This document shows, one piece after another, positions 17,304 to 26,848 of a stretch of 64,000 bases of DNA. The stretch lies in contig NZ_CP027806.1 in NCBI RefSeq assembly GCF_003353065.1, positions 1,443,353 through 1,507,352 on the forward strand, read 5' to 3'. A model generated the notes under the pieces. The model ran no database searches, was not told where the DNA came from, and saw nothing but the letters and a program-made list of their open reading frames with translations. How positions within the stretch are numbered: position 1 is the stretch's first letter; every line of letters begins with the position of its first letter. The position numbers and the translations under genes were made by a program. Source of the DNA: Cyclonatronum proteinivorum. Its GTDB lineage: Bacteria > Bacteroidota > Rhodothermia > Balneolales > Cyclonatronaceae.

Positions 17304-18674
17304 ATGAATTTACATAATTTGCAAGAAACTGATGTTCGCATTCAGCTATTAAATAGGTTAAAAGAACGAATTATTGCGGCGAAATCAAATGTAGCTGAAG
17401 CACTAATGGCGGATTTAGGTAAACCTTCAGAGGAAGCCGAAGTTACTGAAATTATACCGGTTATATCAGAGCTCAGACACATCGTGAAAAACCTGCAATC
17501 ATGGGTACTGCCCAAAAAGGTCAATAAATCACTGCTGCATCTTACAGCTGATTCGTACATACTGTACAAGCCTAAAGGAAATGTACTGATTTTATCCCCT
17601 TGGAATTATCCGTTTAACCTGGTGATTAGTCCGCTTGCGTATGCAATTTCTGCCGGAAACAGAGTTACGATAAAGCCGTCTGAGTTTACAAAAAACACAA
17701 ACAGGGTTCTGAAGCAGATAGTTTCAGCATGCTTGCCTTCCGAAATCTGCTCATTTGTTGAAGGGGATGCAGCTGTTGCCGCGGAACTAACCTCACAGCC
17801 ATGGGATCATATTTTTTTCACGGGAAGCCCCGCAGTTGGCAAAAAAGTGATGATGGCCGCTGCGCAAAATCTTGTTCCTGTAACCCTTGAATTGGGCGGG
17901 AAATCTCCTTGTATAGTAACTGAAAATGCTGATCTTGAAAAAGCTGCGCGGCGTGTTGCGTGGGGGAAATTCACCAATTGCGGACAAACCTGTATTGCGC
18001 CAGATTACTTACTCGTTCATAAAAATATTTACGATACATTTCTCGGATTACTCAAGTCAGAACTACAAACCCTTTATCCACAGGCCTGTCTTGGTCGTCA
18101 GGATGATTCGGGTTATGGAAGAATCATTCACCAATCGCATTTTTTGAGACTTAAGGAATTACTTGATGAGGCTACTGACAAAGGTGCAAAGCATTTGTTG
18201 CCTTATTTTTTTGATGCGGATGACAAGTTTATGAGTCCGGTTGTTTTGGAGCTTAATCAAAAACATGATTCCTTAAGGCTCATGGAAGAAGAAATTTTCG
18301 GTCCGTTGCTGCCTGTATTTTCATGGCAAAACGACGATGATATTACACCTTTTCTGAAGCGACATTCCAAGCCTCTTGCGGCCTACATTTTTAGCAGAAG
18401 TTCAAAAGAAGCTCGATTTTGGCGTAACCGGATTAATACAGGCGGGTTTGTGATCAATGATGTTTTAAGTCATTTTGCCCACAACAACCTTCCTTTTGGA
18501 GGCAACGGAAGCAGCGGGCACGGACGCAGCCATGGGTTCTTTGGTTTCAGAGAATTTTCAATAGAGATGGCTGTGTTGGAAAGTGGCCCGGGGCCGTCGG
18601 GTGCTGAGTTGGTTGGGCCGCCTTACACCGACCTGAAAAGAAAAATTATAAATACAGCATTAAAGCTGGTCTGA
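17304..18674 (+). CDS. NAD(P)-dependent aldehyde dehydrogenase, class 3-like
   Basis: Oxidises aldehydes to acids. 456 residues, the shorter ALDH3/fatty-aldehyde type. Seen: SPWNYPFNL (N101 oxyanion residue), FFTGSPAVGK cofactor loop, general base E196 in ELGGKSP, and catalytic cysteine C230 in NCGQTCIAPDY. The C-terminus keeps the LPFGGNGSSGHGRSHGFFGFREFS motif typical of this class. Substrate cannot be named; fatty or aromatic aldehydes are usual for the class. The next gene begins immediately after its stop codon. Confidence 0.93.
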   Translation: MNLHNLQETDVRIQLLNRLKERIIAAKSNVAEALMADLGKPSEEAEVTEIIPVISELRHIVKNLQSWVLPKKVNKSLLHLTADSYILYKPKGNVLILSPWNYPFNLVISPLAYAISAGNRVTIKPSEFTKNTNRVLKQIVSACLPSEICSFVEGDAAVAAELTSQPWDHIFFTGSPAVGKKVMMAAAQNLVPVTLELGGKSPCIVTENADLEKAARRVAWGKFTNCGQTCIAPDYLLVHKNIYDTFLGLLKSELQTLYPQACLGRQDDSGYGRIIHQSHFLRLKELLDEATDKGAKHLLPYFFDADDKFMSPVVLELNQKHDSLRLMEEEIFGPLLPVFSWQNDDDITPFLKRHSKPLAAYIFSRSSKEARFWRNRINTGGFVINDVLSHFAHNNLPFGGNGSSGHGRSHGFFGFREFSIEMAVLESGPGPSGAELVGPPYTDLKRKIINTALKLV

Positions 18675-19301
18675 ATGAACTTTAACCCCGTAAATCTACC
18701 ACACAGAATTTTTTCAATGATTCGTTTTGCCCTGCTTTTTGCAGCTTTATTTATTGTTAGTGTGCCTGTACTTGGTCAGCAGCACCAAGTAATCTTCGCT
18801 GAATTTAATGAAGTACGTGAAGATACTGCCGGCGCAGCTGTCGATACACTATCGGTACCCGCGCCCATTGTTGGCGGTGAAGTGACAGAATTTCAACAGG
18901 TTATCGGTGTCTTAAGTGGTCTGGAAAGCAACCTGAAAAACCGGATACGTAATGCTGAAGAAAGTTTGTTGGATCGGACAGGAGCTGTAGAACAGCGTTT
19001 AGCTGGAGTTGAACGCAGAACCGATGATACCTTTTTACGCATCAGCAGCTTTGAACAGCAATTTTGGTATATCATCATTGCGCTTCTTTTTCTCTCATTG
19101 GTAACGGTGCTGTCTATTCTGATACTTACGTTCAAGTTTATTGAACCGATGAAAAAAGAAAACAAGATGCTTAATGAAAGCTTTATAAGGCTTCAGGCTG
19201 AAATACCCAAAAACAGTGAAAACATACATCAGGCGCTGAAGGATCTGGCTAAAGATGACCCCTACATCGCACAGATCCTTAAGAAAAATAAGTTGCTATA
19301 A
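18675..19301 (+). CDS. Small membrane protein with signal sequence and one internal TM helix
   Basis: Not recognised as a named family. 208 residues from ATG 18675, which abuts the stop of the aldehyde dehydrogenase; ATG 18717 would start directly at the hydrophobic MIRFALLFAALFIVSVPVL and is a credible alternative. After the signal comes a short extracytoplasmic region with coiled-coil character (SNLKNRIRNAEESLLDRTGAVEQRL), a TM helix (WYIIIALLFLSLVTVLSILIL, broken at 139-160) and a cytoplasmic charged tail. The tight junction suggests cotranscription with the dehydrogenase. A terminator follows. Confidence 0.8.
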   Translation: MNFNPVNLPHRIFSMIRFALLFAALFIVSVPVLGQQHQVIFAEFNEVREDTAGAAVDTLSVPAPIVGGEVTEFQQVIGVLSGLESNLKNRIRNAEESLLDRTGAVEQRLAGVERRTDDTFLRISSFEQQFWYIIIALLFLSLVTVLSILILTFKFIEPMKKENKMLNESFIRLQAEIPKNSENIHQALKDLAKDDPYIAQILKKNKLL

Positions 19302-19305
19302 TTAA

Positions 19306-19337
19306 AAAGGCGGACAAACTTATGTCTGTCCGCCTTT
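19306..19337 (+). terminator. Intrinsic terminator
   Basis: Perfect 11-bp arms AAAGGCGGACA and TGTCCGCCTTT with a 10-base loop, 4 bp after the preceding stop. It can also serve the minus-strand epimerase gene that converges here. Confidence 0.8.
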
Positions 19338-19367
19338 GGCATAGTGCGCGTTTTGGGCTGATAAATG

Positions 19368-20426
19368 CTAAACAGAGACTTTGTAGTAGTCTTTGTACCA
19401 CTCGATAAAATTTTTGATGCCTTCTTTTATAGTGTACTTGGGCCGGTAATCGGTGTAATCAAACAATGCTTCAACGTCAGCCCATGTTTTAGGTACATCG
19501 CCTGGTTGAATGTCCATCATGTTCTTTTCTGCTTCCCTGCCAAGATTCTTTTCAATTTCCTTTACGAAATCCATCAGCTTAACGGGGTTACTGTTGCCGA
19601 TATTGAAGATCTGATAGGGAGCGAAACTTGTGGCAGGGTCGGGATTGTCGCCGGACCAGCTTGTACTCGCTACCGGTGGTTTAGGTACAAGTCTGCGAAT
19701 ACTTTCCACAATGTCGTCAATATAGGTGAAGTCACGCATCATCTCCCCGTGATTGAAGACATCAATAGGTTTGTTTTCTGTAATGGCTTTAGTAAACAGG
19801 AACAGCGCCATGTCAGGACGTCCCCATGGGCCGTAAACGGTGAAAAAGCGAAGTCCGGTTGAAGGTATGTTGAACAGATTGGCGTAGGTATGCGCCATCA
19901 GTTCGTTAGCTTTTTTGGAGGTTGCGTACAGACTTACCGGGTGATCAACATTGTGGTTGACAGAAAACGGCATTTTTGTATTGGCACCGTACACTGAACT
20001 TGAAGAAGCGTAAATCAAGTGTTTAACAGGATAATGTCTGCAACCCTCAAGTATATTGAGGAAGCCGGTAATATTCGCATCGATATAGGTATGCGGATTG
20101 ATCAGACTGTATCGCACGCCTGCCTGTGCTGCAAGATTGACAACAACATCAAAGCGCTCTTTTTTGAACAGCTCCAAAATACCTTCTTTGTCTTCCAGGC
20201 CAAGTTTTACAAAACGATATCCGGACAAGGTGGTGCTTTGAACAGCTGTCCCCTCCTGAATAGCTTCTTTATCAATTCCGGTCTCCTTTAGCCTGTCATA
20301 CTTTAGATTGATGTCGTAGTAGTCGTTAATGCTATCTATACCTACAACTTCGTGTCCATCCTGAATAAGTAGCTTAACAAGATGGAACCCGATGAAACCG
20401 GCCGTACCGGTTATCATTACTTTCAT
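19368..20426 (-). CDS. NAD-dependent nucleotide-sugar epimerase (UDP-glucuronate 4-epimerase-like)
   Basis: Extended short-chain dehydrogenase acting on a nucleotide sugar for surface polysaccharide. 352 residues. NAD motif GTAGFIG (7-13), active-site Tyr and Lys in YATSKK (Y167, K171), and the substrate loops AQAGVRYSL and FFTVYGPWGRPDM, which are characteristic of the UDP-glucuronate/UDP-galacturonate 4-epimerase group. The AGVRYS signature favours that over GalE. It lies 23 bp after the membrane dehydratase gene, forming a two-gene operon. Confidence 0.9.
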   Translation of the reverse strand: MKVMITGTAGFIGFHLVKLLIQDGHEVVGIDSINDYYDINLKYDRLKETGIDKEAIQEGTAVQSTTLSGYRFVKLGLEDKEGILELFKKERFDVVVNLAAQAGVRYSLINPHTYIDANITGFLNILEGCRHYPVKHLIYASSSSVYGANTKMPFSVNHNVDHPVSLYATSKKANELMAHTYANLFNIPSTGLRFFTVYGPWGRPDMALFLFTKAITENKPIDVFNHGEMMRDFTYIDDIVESIRRLVPKPPVASTSWSGDNPDPATSFAPYQIFNIGNSNPVKLMDFVKEIEKNLGREAEKNMMDIQPGDVPKTWADVEALFDYTDYRPKYTIKEGIKNFIEWYKDYYKVSV

Positions 20427-20449
20427 AAGGTGATTTATTTAGTTAGAGT

Positions 20450-22405
20450 TTAGTTTAATTTCGCGGAATGAAGATCCTGACCGGTGTTGGTCTCGTCAGG
20501 GCTTCCATTACCTGCATAGCCGGAATAGTTCGGTATCATTTCGTAAAAGCATTTCCTGATGGCCGTTCCGTCACCTTGCGCAGCCGCAGCAAAAATTTTT
20601 CCGAGCATCTCATCGAGGTTGTTTATACCAACCTTACTTTTTCTCGAAATCATAATTTTCTTGTATTTCGAACTCTCCGTTCCCTCTTCTGCGGTTAGCA
20701 ACTCTTCGAACAGCTTTTCGCCGGGACGCATGCCGGTAAACTTGATAACAATATCCTTGCCAGGAACGAGACCTGAGAGTTGTATGAGATCGCGTGCGAG
20801 ATCAGATATTTTTACGGGTTTGCCCATGTCGAGAACATATACCGCACCATTATGCTCCATACCTCCTGCCTGAAGAACAAGCTGTGAAGCCTCCGGAATG
20901 GTCATAAAATACCGGTTCATATCCGGATGGGTAACCGTGACCGGTCCCCCGCTCTGAATCTGATCTTTGAAAATCGGTATAACACTGCCTCGACTGCCGA
21001 GTACGTTGCCGAAGCGAACAGATACGAAAATCTGGGTATCCCGGGCTTTTGTTGATCCCCATTCCACCACATACTCTGCAACACGTTTGGAAGCGCCCAT
21101 TACAGATGTTGGGTTGACAGCCTTATCTGTCGATACATTTACAAATCGCTCTACATTATAATCAAGGGCCAGTTCAACAAGGTTTTTTGTACCCATGATG
21201 TTGTTAAAGACAGCCTGCTCAGGGTTATCTTCCATGAGCGGGACGTGCTTATGCGCAGCTGCATGGAAAAGAATATCCGGTTTGTGCGTTTCGAATATGC
21301 GCTTAAGCGATTCCCTGTCGCGTACATCTGTGATGTAGGCTGAGTATTTGATGTTGCTGTATGACCTGTTGAGCTCAAGCTGCAGCTGGTAAATGCTGTT
21401 CTCCCCACGGCCAATCAGTAAAATATGAGCCGGTGAAAACCGGCAGACCTGTCGTACAATTTCTGAACCTATTGACCCTCCTGCACCGGTAACGAGTACC
21501 GTTTTATCACTAACATAATTAGCAATTTCATCTGTATTCAGGTTTACAGGCTCCCGCTGTAATAGGTCTTCGACATCTACCTCGCGTATTTGGGATATGG
21601 ATACATTCTCATCTGCAAGATCTGTTAAGCGGGGCAAAATCCGGTGCTTAACTTTGAGATTTGATGTTTTTTTCAGGATCTCGCGAACAGCATCCGGGTT
21701 GGACGGGATCGCGATAAGTACCATATCAATGCGCTGTTCTTTTACGACCTGATCAATAACCTCAGTTGTTCCGAATACCCTCAGGCCAACAAAAGTTTGT
21801 TTGATCTTCGCTTCATCATCATCCAAAAAGCCAACCGGTTGCATGTTGACCTCAGGTGCTTTTCTTAGCTCTTTGGCCATGGTTGTGCCTGCACTGCCTG
21901 CACCGATGATTAGGACACGCTTGCCTTTTTCAGATTGTTTGCTGTTGATTAAAACGACCCTCTCGCTAACAACTCTGGCTAACATTCGAAAAGCCCCGAG
22001 TGCTAAAACAGAAAGCACAACATCAATAAAAACAACTCCAAAGGGCACAGCATAAACGGATACCTGCCGCATGACGATTACAGCAGCAAAAGTAATCAGA
22101 CCGGATAGCAACCCAACGCTCAAAACCTGAAAAAGGTCGAATACCGAGACATTATGCCACGACTGCCTGTAAATTTTTATCAGGTAGATTGATATCAGCT
22201 TGGATAAGGTAGCAACGCCAGTGTAAATCAATAACAATTCCCATGCGTCAATATGACCCATCCGAATAAAAACTGCAATCGGAGCACACAGGAGGAAAAG
22301 AAACAGGTCTAAGCCGACCTTAATGAAATACCGTTTCCTGATCCCAATAAACAGGTCTGCCTTAAGATTCTCTTTAGATAATAACTTGGTAAGGGCTTCT
22401 TTCAT
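20450..22405 (-). CDS. Membrane-bound UDP-HexNAc 4,6-dehydratase (WbpM/CapD/FlaA1-like)
   Basis: Large integral-membrane nucleotide-sugar dehydratase that starts synthesis of deoxy-amino sugars for O-antigen, capsule or glycans. 651 residues: about four TM helices in residues 25-145, a first Rossmann region (VLIIGAGSAGTTMAKEL, 164-180), then the catalytic SDR domain (LVTGAGGSIGSE, 304-315). The usual catalytic tyrosine position is occupied by Met (STDKAVNPTSVMGASKR, M436, K440), as in the WbpM group. GMRPGEKLFEELL marks the C-terminal region. It is paired with the epimerase downstream. Confidence 0.92.
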   Translation of the reverse strand: MKEALTKLLSKENLKADLFIGIRKRYFIKVGLDLFLFLLCAPIAVFIRMGHIDAWELLLIYTGVATLSKLISIYLIKIYRQSWHNVSVFDLFQVLSVGLLSGLITFAAVIVMRQVSVYAVPFGVVFIDVVLSVLALGAFRMLARVVSERVVLINSKQSEKGKRVLIIGAGSAGTTMAKELRKAPEVNMQPVGFLDDDEAKIKQTFVGLRVFGTTEVIDQVVKEQRIDMVLIAIPSNPDAVREILKKTSNLKVKHRILPRLTDLADENVSISQIREVDVEDLLQREPVNLNTDEIANYVSDKTVLVTGAGGSIGSEIVRQVCRFSPAHILLIGRGENSIYQLQLELNRSYSNIKYSAYITDVRDRESLKRIFETHKPDILFHAAAHKHVPLMEDNPEQAVFNNIMGTKNLVELALDYNVERFVNVSTDKAVNPTSVMGASKRVAEYVVEWGSTKARDTQIFVSVRFGNVLGSRGSVIPIFKDQIQSGGPVTVTHPDMNRYFMTIPEASQLVLQAGGMEHNGAVYVLDMGKPVKISDLARDLIQLSGLVPGKDIVIKFTGMRPGEKLFEELLTAEEGTESSKYKKIMISRKSKVGINNLDEMLGKIFAAAAQGDGTAIRKCFYEMIPNYSGYAGNGSPDETNTGQDLHSAKLN

Positions 22406-22431
22406 GCGCAGTTTGGATAATGAAATAAAGA

Positions 22432-22446
22432 ACCATTAGAAATGGT
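22432..22446. promoter_or_regulatory. Short palindrome upstream of the dehydratase gene
   Basis: ACCATT-AGA-AATGGT, a perfect 6-bp inverted repeat, 27 bp upstream of the dehydratase start on the minus strand. It could be an operator or a leader hairpin; a chance palindrome is also possible. Confidence 0.25.
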
Positions 22447-22639
22447 ATATGAACGTAATTTAAGCATAATTTACCAGCTTAAGGGTGTCAACTATTTAAA
22501 CGGAAGACCCCTTTTACATTGCCTTAAACCCTGAAGTTGCACGGTTTGAATTAAAAAGGGTCTTTATATGTGCTCTTTTTATAGGTGATAATCGAGTAAG
22601 ATGGAAGGTAACTCAAAGTAACTATTTTTTGTAACTGCT

Positions 22640-23923
22640 TTAAAACCCAATAACAGCGCCAAAGCTAACAACACCCCTCAGCTTAAATGCGCTATCATCC
22701 TCATCGGGTTCTGAAAGCCATACCGGTGCGTCGAACCGCAGGATAAATCCGCGGGGGCGGCCCAGCTGATCCGGGATATTCAATGACAGGGCAAAGCCGG
22801 CACCGGCGTCTGCCAGGTTTTCGGTACTGTCGCTGTCGTAAACGGAACCGCTGAATACATCCGTAAAAAGGTAAGAGCGTAGTCTTAAAAAATCTCCAAG
22901 AATGGGAATCCGCTCAAAAAGCAGATCAATTGGATTTGGGTAATCGATTTCGGCATTGAAGGCGGTGTAAGCGTCGTAAAAGAAATGGGTACCGTTTCCC
23001 GCCTGTTTGGCATCTCTTCTTGCGTATCCCCTCAGGTTGGGTCCGTTCCCGGTAAGCTGAAAGGCTCCAGACTCCAACCAGGGCACAGGTATGGTTCCTT
23101 TGGCCCTGAAGAATCCGGAGTTCATCCAGTGAAAAGCGGCGGCTTGTGACGCGATGTAACGTTGCTCGGGCGGTGAGTCACCTGCAAGTACGCCTCCGGT
23201 AGCGCGCAGTCTCAGGTTCAGACGGCTGCCCAACTCAACACTTTTTCGTACTTCAGCCTGCAGGCCTGTAAAGAATTCTTTGCCGCCTGTTAATCCGGAA
23301 ACAGCGGCAGCACGGTAGTACAGGAAGCCGGCATGAGTCAGTTGCTGACGTTCTGCAGTAAGTGACAGGTAGGGCGTCCATTCATCCTGCCATAGCGCCG
23401 GAAATACCAGGTATTCTGAATCAAAATGCCGGTAAACACCCCCGAAGACTGCAAGCTGCGTGAATTCATCCTCATTGAAACCCGGCTGCCACCTTTTGTC
23501 GAATCCGGCTCCGTGCCGGTGGAACCCTGTTCTGATGCTGCTGAGTAAGCTGTAGCTGCCCTCACTGTTGAATCCGGAAATGGACGGAATAGGATTGGTA
23601 TATTTCACATAATAAGATACAGGGCTTGAAGGAAGCCATGTACCGAGCCATAAACCGGAATCAAGGCGATGCGGACCGTCATCGAAAGTACCCGGCACCT
23701 GCCCCCTCATCCGGATTCCCACACGGATGCCATCTACATCATTGTACCATAAATCGGGTGCAAAGCGAAGTTCGTAAGGTTTTTCAGAAAAAGATTGCGC
23801 CTGTGCCGCGTTGAAAAAGCCGGCATACAGCATAAACCCGCTTATGAGAAAAAAGCAAGCTGTGAAATATAATGCGCTTGTCTTGAAAAAAAGGCTGACG
23901 GAAACGGCGGGGCGCTTATTCAT
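22640..23923 (-). CDS. Outer-membrane beta-barrel protein
   Basis: 427 residues, no named family recognised. A long N-terminal signal (basic start, hydrophobic ALYFTACFFLISGFMLYAGFF, then AAQAQSF cleavage region) precedes a body made of many short amphipathic strands with aromatic ends, and the last residue is Phe, as is common for outer-membrane barrels. The final strands (GFILRFDAPVW, KLRGVVSFGAVIGF) resemble the C-terminal barrel of surface-antigen/Omp85-like proteins, but no POTRA domain is present. It is the last gene of the carbamoyltransferase operon, 43 bp after the Nudix gene. Confidence 0.8.
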   Translation of the reverse strand: MNKRPAVSVSLFFKTSALYFTACFFLISGFMLYAGFFNAAQAQSFSEKPYELRFAPDLWYNDVDGIRVGIRMRGQVPGTFDDGPHRLDSGLWLGTWLPSSPVSYYVKYTNPIPSISGFNSEGSYSLLSSIRTGFHRHGAGFDKRWQPGFNEDEFTQLAVFGGVYRHFDSEYLVFPALWQDEWTPYLSLTAERQQLTHAGFLYYRAAAVSGLTGGKEFFTGLQAEVRKSVELGSRLNLRLRATGGVLAGDSPPEQRYIASQAAAFHWMNSGFFRAKGTIPVPWLESGAFQLTGNGPNLRGYARRDAKQAGNGTHFFYDAYTAFNAEIDYPNPIDLLFERIPILGDFLRLRSYLFTDVFSGSVYDSDSTENLADAGAGFALSLNIPDQLGRPRGFILRFDAPVWLSEPDEDDSAFKLRGVVSFGAVIGF

Positions 23924-23966
23924 GCGGGAAGTTTTCTTAGCAATATTGGTGATCTGAACAAACCAA

Positions 23967-24470
23967 TCAGGAATGTGAAAGTACCCATTCAGGGGGGAGG
24001 GGCGTCTGTGATTGAAGAATGCGTGTGATGAGTTGAATCAGGCGCTGCTGCTCCGGCCACCGGGTTTTTAAAGCTGCTTTGTCTGCAGTAAACCAATCAT
24101 ACTGATCGTGCTCATAGTTGAGTAACGGTACTGCATTGGTCTCGCAGCAGCATGCAAATACAGCTATGTGATGAACCGTATTTGCCTTGAAATCAAAATA
24201 AGCATTTAAAGACGGTACGCACCAAAAAAGCGTGGGAATTAATCCGGTTTCTTCATCCAGCTCCCGAAAAGCTGCCATTGCTGCTGTTTCGGCAGGTTTG
24301 ACCTTTCCACCAACCATTCGCCACTGCCCTTCATAGAGCTTTCCTTTGGCGCGTCGCATCAGCAAAAATTCGATGCCCGCCGTGCTCATTCGATACGGGT
24401 ACACATCAATAAGCCGGGGAGTACAGCTAACAGTTTCAGCAGATGGATGAGCGTCAGATCCTGATTTCAA
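23967..24470 (-). CDS. Nudix hydrolase
   Basis: Hydrolyses a nucleoside diphosphate linked to another moiety. 167 residues with a full Nudix box: GGKVKPAETAAMAAFRELDE followed by ETGL, matching Gx5Ex7REUxEExGU. The C-terminal WPEQQRLIQLITRIL resembles the dihydroneopterin-triphosphate pyrophosphatase type, but the substrate cannot be fixed. It starts 12 bp after the SxtJ-like gene, inside the carbamoyltransferase operon. Confidence 0.9.
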   Translation of the reverse strand: MKSGSDAHPSAETVSCTPRLIDVYPYRMSTAGIEFLLMRRAKGKLYEGQWRMVGGKVKPAETAAMAAFRELDEETGLIPTLFWCVPSLNAYFDFKANTVHHIAVFACCCETNAVPLLNYEHDQYDWFTADKAALKTRWPEQQRLIQLITRILQSQTPLPPEWVLSHS

Positions 24471-24482
24471 GGTAGTGCTTAA

Positions 24483-24935
24483 TTAGTATTGTTTTTCATA
24501 CGATTCCGGGGTTGGCCTTTGCTCCTTGCGATCAACCCAGTAGCTCTCCTTCTGAGAATCAGCTTTCATGGAAATAGGGTCATCATTTTGATACCGTCTA
24601 TACAGGCCGATGGGGGTCATCACCAAAAAATAAACCAGACTGATCGTGATTTTGGTTGTCAGCAGGGCCAGCAGCAGGGCCAGCAGCATCCAGCCTTTAT
24701 AAACGCCCTTAAGAGCCATCGGTCTGACCAGGGTGAATACAAACAGGAAAATCCCTGTCAGGGCGAAAATCGCTGCGGCTGACGTAATGCTCCAGTCTGC
24801 GAGCCAGCTCAGCACAGCCGGAATGAGAAGCCCGGGGATGAAGAGCATCACCAGACCAAAATCGCGTATTTTCTTGCGGCTGAACTCGATTTCCTGCAGC
24901 AGGCCACCAATAAAAGTTGGTTTAGTCAAGGACAA
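24483..24935 (-). CDS. SxtJ-like small membrane protein
   Basis: 150 residues with three or four hydrophobic helices (FGLVMLFIPGLLIPAVLSWL, AAAIFALTGIFLFVFTLV, GWMLLALLLALLTTKITISLVYFLVMTPIGLYRR). The start EIEFSRKKIRDFGLV and the LVYFLVMTPIGLYRR motif fit the SxtJ family, which is nearly always encoded next to NodU/CmcH-type carbamoyltransferases. Here it overlaps the carbamoyltransferase stop by 14 bp, indicating translational coupling. The biochemical role of SxtJ is not known to me. Confidence 0.88.
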   Translation of the reverse strand: MSLTKPTFIGGLLQEIEFSRKKIRDFGLVMLFIPGLLIPAVLSWLADWSITSAAAIFALTGIFLFVFTLVRPMALKGVYKGWMLLALLLALLTTKITISLVYFLVMTPIGLYRRYQNDDPISMKADSQKESYWVDRKEQRPTPESYEKQY

Positions 24936-26727
24936 ACTCCTCCTTCCATTCGTCTGATTCAGCTTGCTTTTCCTGATCTTTTTTGAGAAAAACCAGCGAT
25001 CCCATCACAAGGCGGTCCATTTTCGTGCGCATGAAACAGCGCCAGGCGTCTTCCGGTGTGCAGACAATGGGTTCACCGCGTACATTGAAACTGGTATTGA
25101 TAAGTACCGGGCAATCTGTTTTTTGATGAAATGCACTGATTAGCGCATGGTAGCGGGGGTTCCACTGCCCGTCAACCGTTTGAATCCGTGCGGAGTTATC
25201 GACGTGTGTTACAGCCGGGATATCGGAGCGCTGTTCGTAAAGCTTGTCGAAGCCGCGTGTTTCCGGCGCGGTTTTGCGCAAATGGTTTTCCGTTACATGC
25301 GCGACCAGCAGCATGTAGGGACTTTCGCGGTCGAGGCTGAACCACTCGGAGACCTGTTCCCGGAGTACGCTTGGTGCAAACGGACGAAAGCTCTCGCGGT
25401 ACTTGATTTTCAGATTGAGGTTTTTTTGCATGACTTCCGATCTCGGGTCGCCCAAAATGGAGCGGTTGCCTAAGGCGCGGGGACCAAATTCCATTCGTCC
25501 CTGAAACCATCCTACAACCTCGCCGGCTGCAAGTGCTTCGGCTGTGGCTTCGATGAGTTGTTCTTCAGGCATGCGGCGATACCGGTAGCCGTTGGATTCG
25601 GCAAACATATTGATGTCTTCATCCGAAAAAGCCGGCCCCAGATAACTGCCCTGCATGGCGTCGCCCACAGGGTTAGGGCGCTGTTGCGCATAGTAATGAT
25701 AGTGCGCCACGTAGGCCGCGCCAACTGCGCCCCCTGCATCACCCGCGGCAGGCTGAATCCAGAGATCATCGATCACTCCGCTGCGCAACAGTTTTCCGTT
25801 TCCTACACAGTTGAGGGCTACACCGCCGGCGAGACACAGGTTCCGGCTGCCGGAAAGCGTGACCGTATGCTTTGCCATGCGCAGCATAATTTCTTCGGTT
25901 ACCACCTGTATCGAAGCCGCGAGATCCATCTCTCGTTTTCCGATTTGAGTTTCGGGCTTTCGTGCCGGACCGCCAAAGAGCTTTGCAAACTTTTTAGAGG
26001 TCATTTTAAGCCCGGCGCCGTAGTCGAAATAATCCATATTGAGCCGGAAGGATCCGTCAGCGCGTAAGTCCATCAGCTCATCGAAAATCTGTTGCGCGTA
26101 AACAGGTTCACCGTAGGGCGCGAGCCCCATGAGTTTATACTCACCGGAGTTAACCCGAAAACCGGTAAAGTAGGTGAAAGCCGAATAAAGCAGACCGAGG
26201 GAGTGCGGGAAATTAAGCTCTTTGAGCAGTTTTACGCGGTTCCCTTCCCCCGAACCGATAGAGCTTGTGGCCCACTCGCCTACGCCATCCATCGTGAGAA
26301 CCCCCGCTTTGGTAAACGGAGACGGGAAAAAAGCGGAAGCCGCATGCGACTCATGGTGCTCAGAAAACAGCAGCTTGCCCTCATATTTCAATTCCGTCCG
26401 GATGCGGTCAGATATCCACAGCTTTTCGCGAATCCAGAGGGGCAGGGCTTTCCACGCACTCAGAATCCCCTTCGGTACAAATGCAAGGTAGGTTTCTAAA
26501 ATCCGCTCAAATTTGAGAAAAGGCTTATCGTAGAAGGCAACAGCGTCTACTTCTTTAAGGGTAATGCGGGCCTCTTTGAGGCAGTATTGAATGGCATTGT
26601 GCGGGAAGCCCGGATCATGCTTTTTTCGGGTAAAACGCTCCTCCTGCGCAGCAGCTATCAGGACGCCATCACGCAGCAAAGCGGCTGCAGAATCGTGATA
26701 GTAGCATGAGATGCCAAGAATAACCAT
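24922..26727 (-). CDS. Carbamoyltransferase (NodU/CmcH/TobZ type)
   Basis: Transfers a carbamoyl group from carbamoyl phosphate, via carbamoyl-AMP, to a hydroxyl on a small molecule or glycan. 601 residues: an N-terminal ASKHA/Kae1-like domain (ILGISCYYHDSAAALL, AAQEERFTRKKHDPGFP, SEHHESHAASAFFPSPF metal histidines, TMDGVGEW) and the C-terminal carbamoyltransferase domain (GRMEFGPRALGNRSILGDPR, YRESFRPFAPSVL, NVRGEPIVCTPEDA). First gene of a four-gene operon. Nearby nucleotide-sugar enzymes make a surface glycan acceptor plausible, but that is inference. Confidence 0.94.
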   Translation of the reverse strand: MVILGISCYYHDSAAALLRDGVLIAAAQEERFTRKKHDPGFPHNAIQYCLKEARITLKEVDAVAFYDKPFLKFERILETYLAFVPKGILSAWKALPLWIREKLWISDRIRTELKYEGKLLFSEHHESHAASAFFPSPFTKAGVLTMDGVGEWATSSIGSGEGNRVKLLKELNFPHSLGLLYSAFTYFTGFRVNSGEYKLMGLAPYGEPVYAQQIFDELMDLRADGSFRLNMDYFDYGAGLKMTSKKFAKLFGGPARKPETQIGKREMDLAASIQVVTEEIMLRMAKHTVTLSGSRNLCLAGGVALNCVGNGKLLRSGVIDDLWIQPAAGDAGGAVGAAYVAHYHYYAQQRPNPVGDAMQGSYLGPAFSDEDINMFAESNGYRYRRMPEEQLIEATAEALAAGEVVGWFQGRMEFGPRALGNRSILGDPRSEVMQKNLNLKIKYRESFRPFAPSVLREQVSEWFSLDRESPYMLLVAHVTENHLRKTAPETRGFDKLYEQRSDIPAVTHVDNSARIQTVDGQWNPRYHALISAFHQKTDCPVLINTSFNVRGEPIVCTPEDAWRCFMRTKMDRLVMGSLVFLKKDQEKQAESDEWKEEFVLD

Positions 26728-26848
26728 GAATAGGAGGAAATGTTTTTAGAAAGGATTTCGTCAGAGTGAGACTTGATGTTTATTTCAAAGTAACCCGAGA
26801 TTTCGGGCTTAAACTAAAGAAAACAGGGGAGCTTTTCACCCTTTGTGA

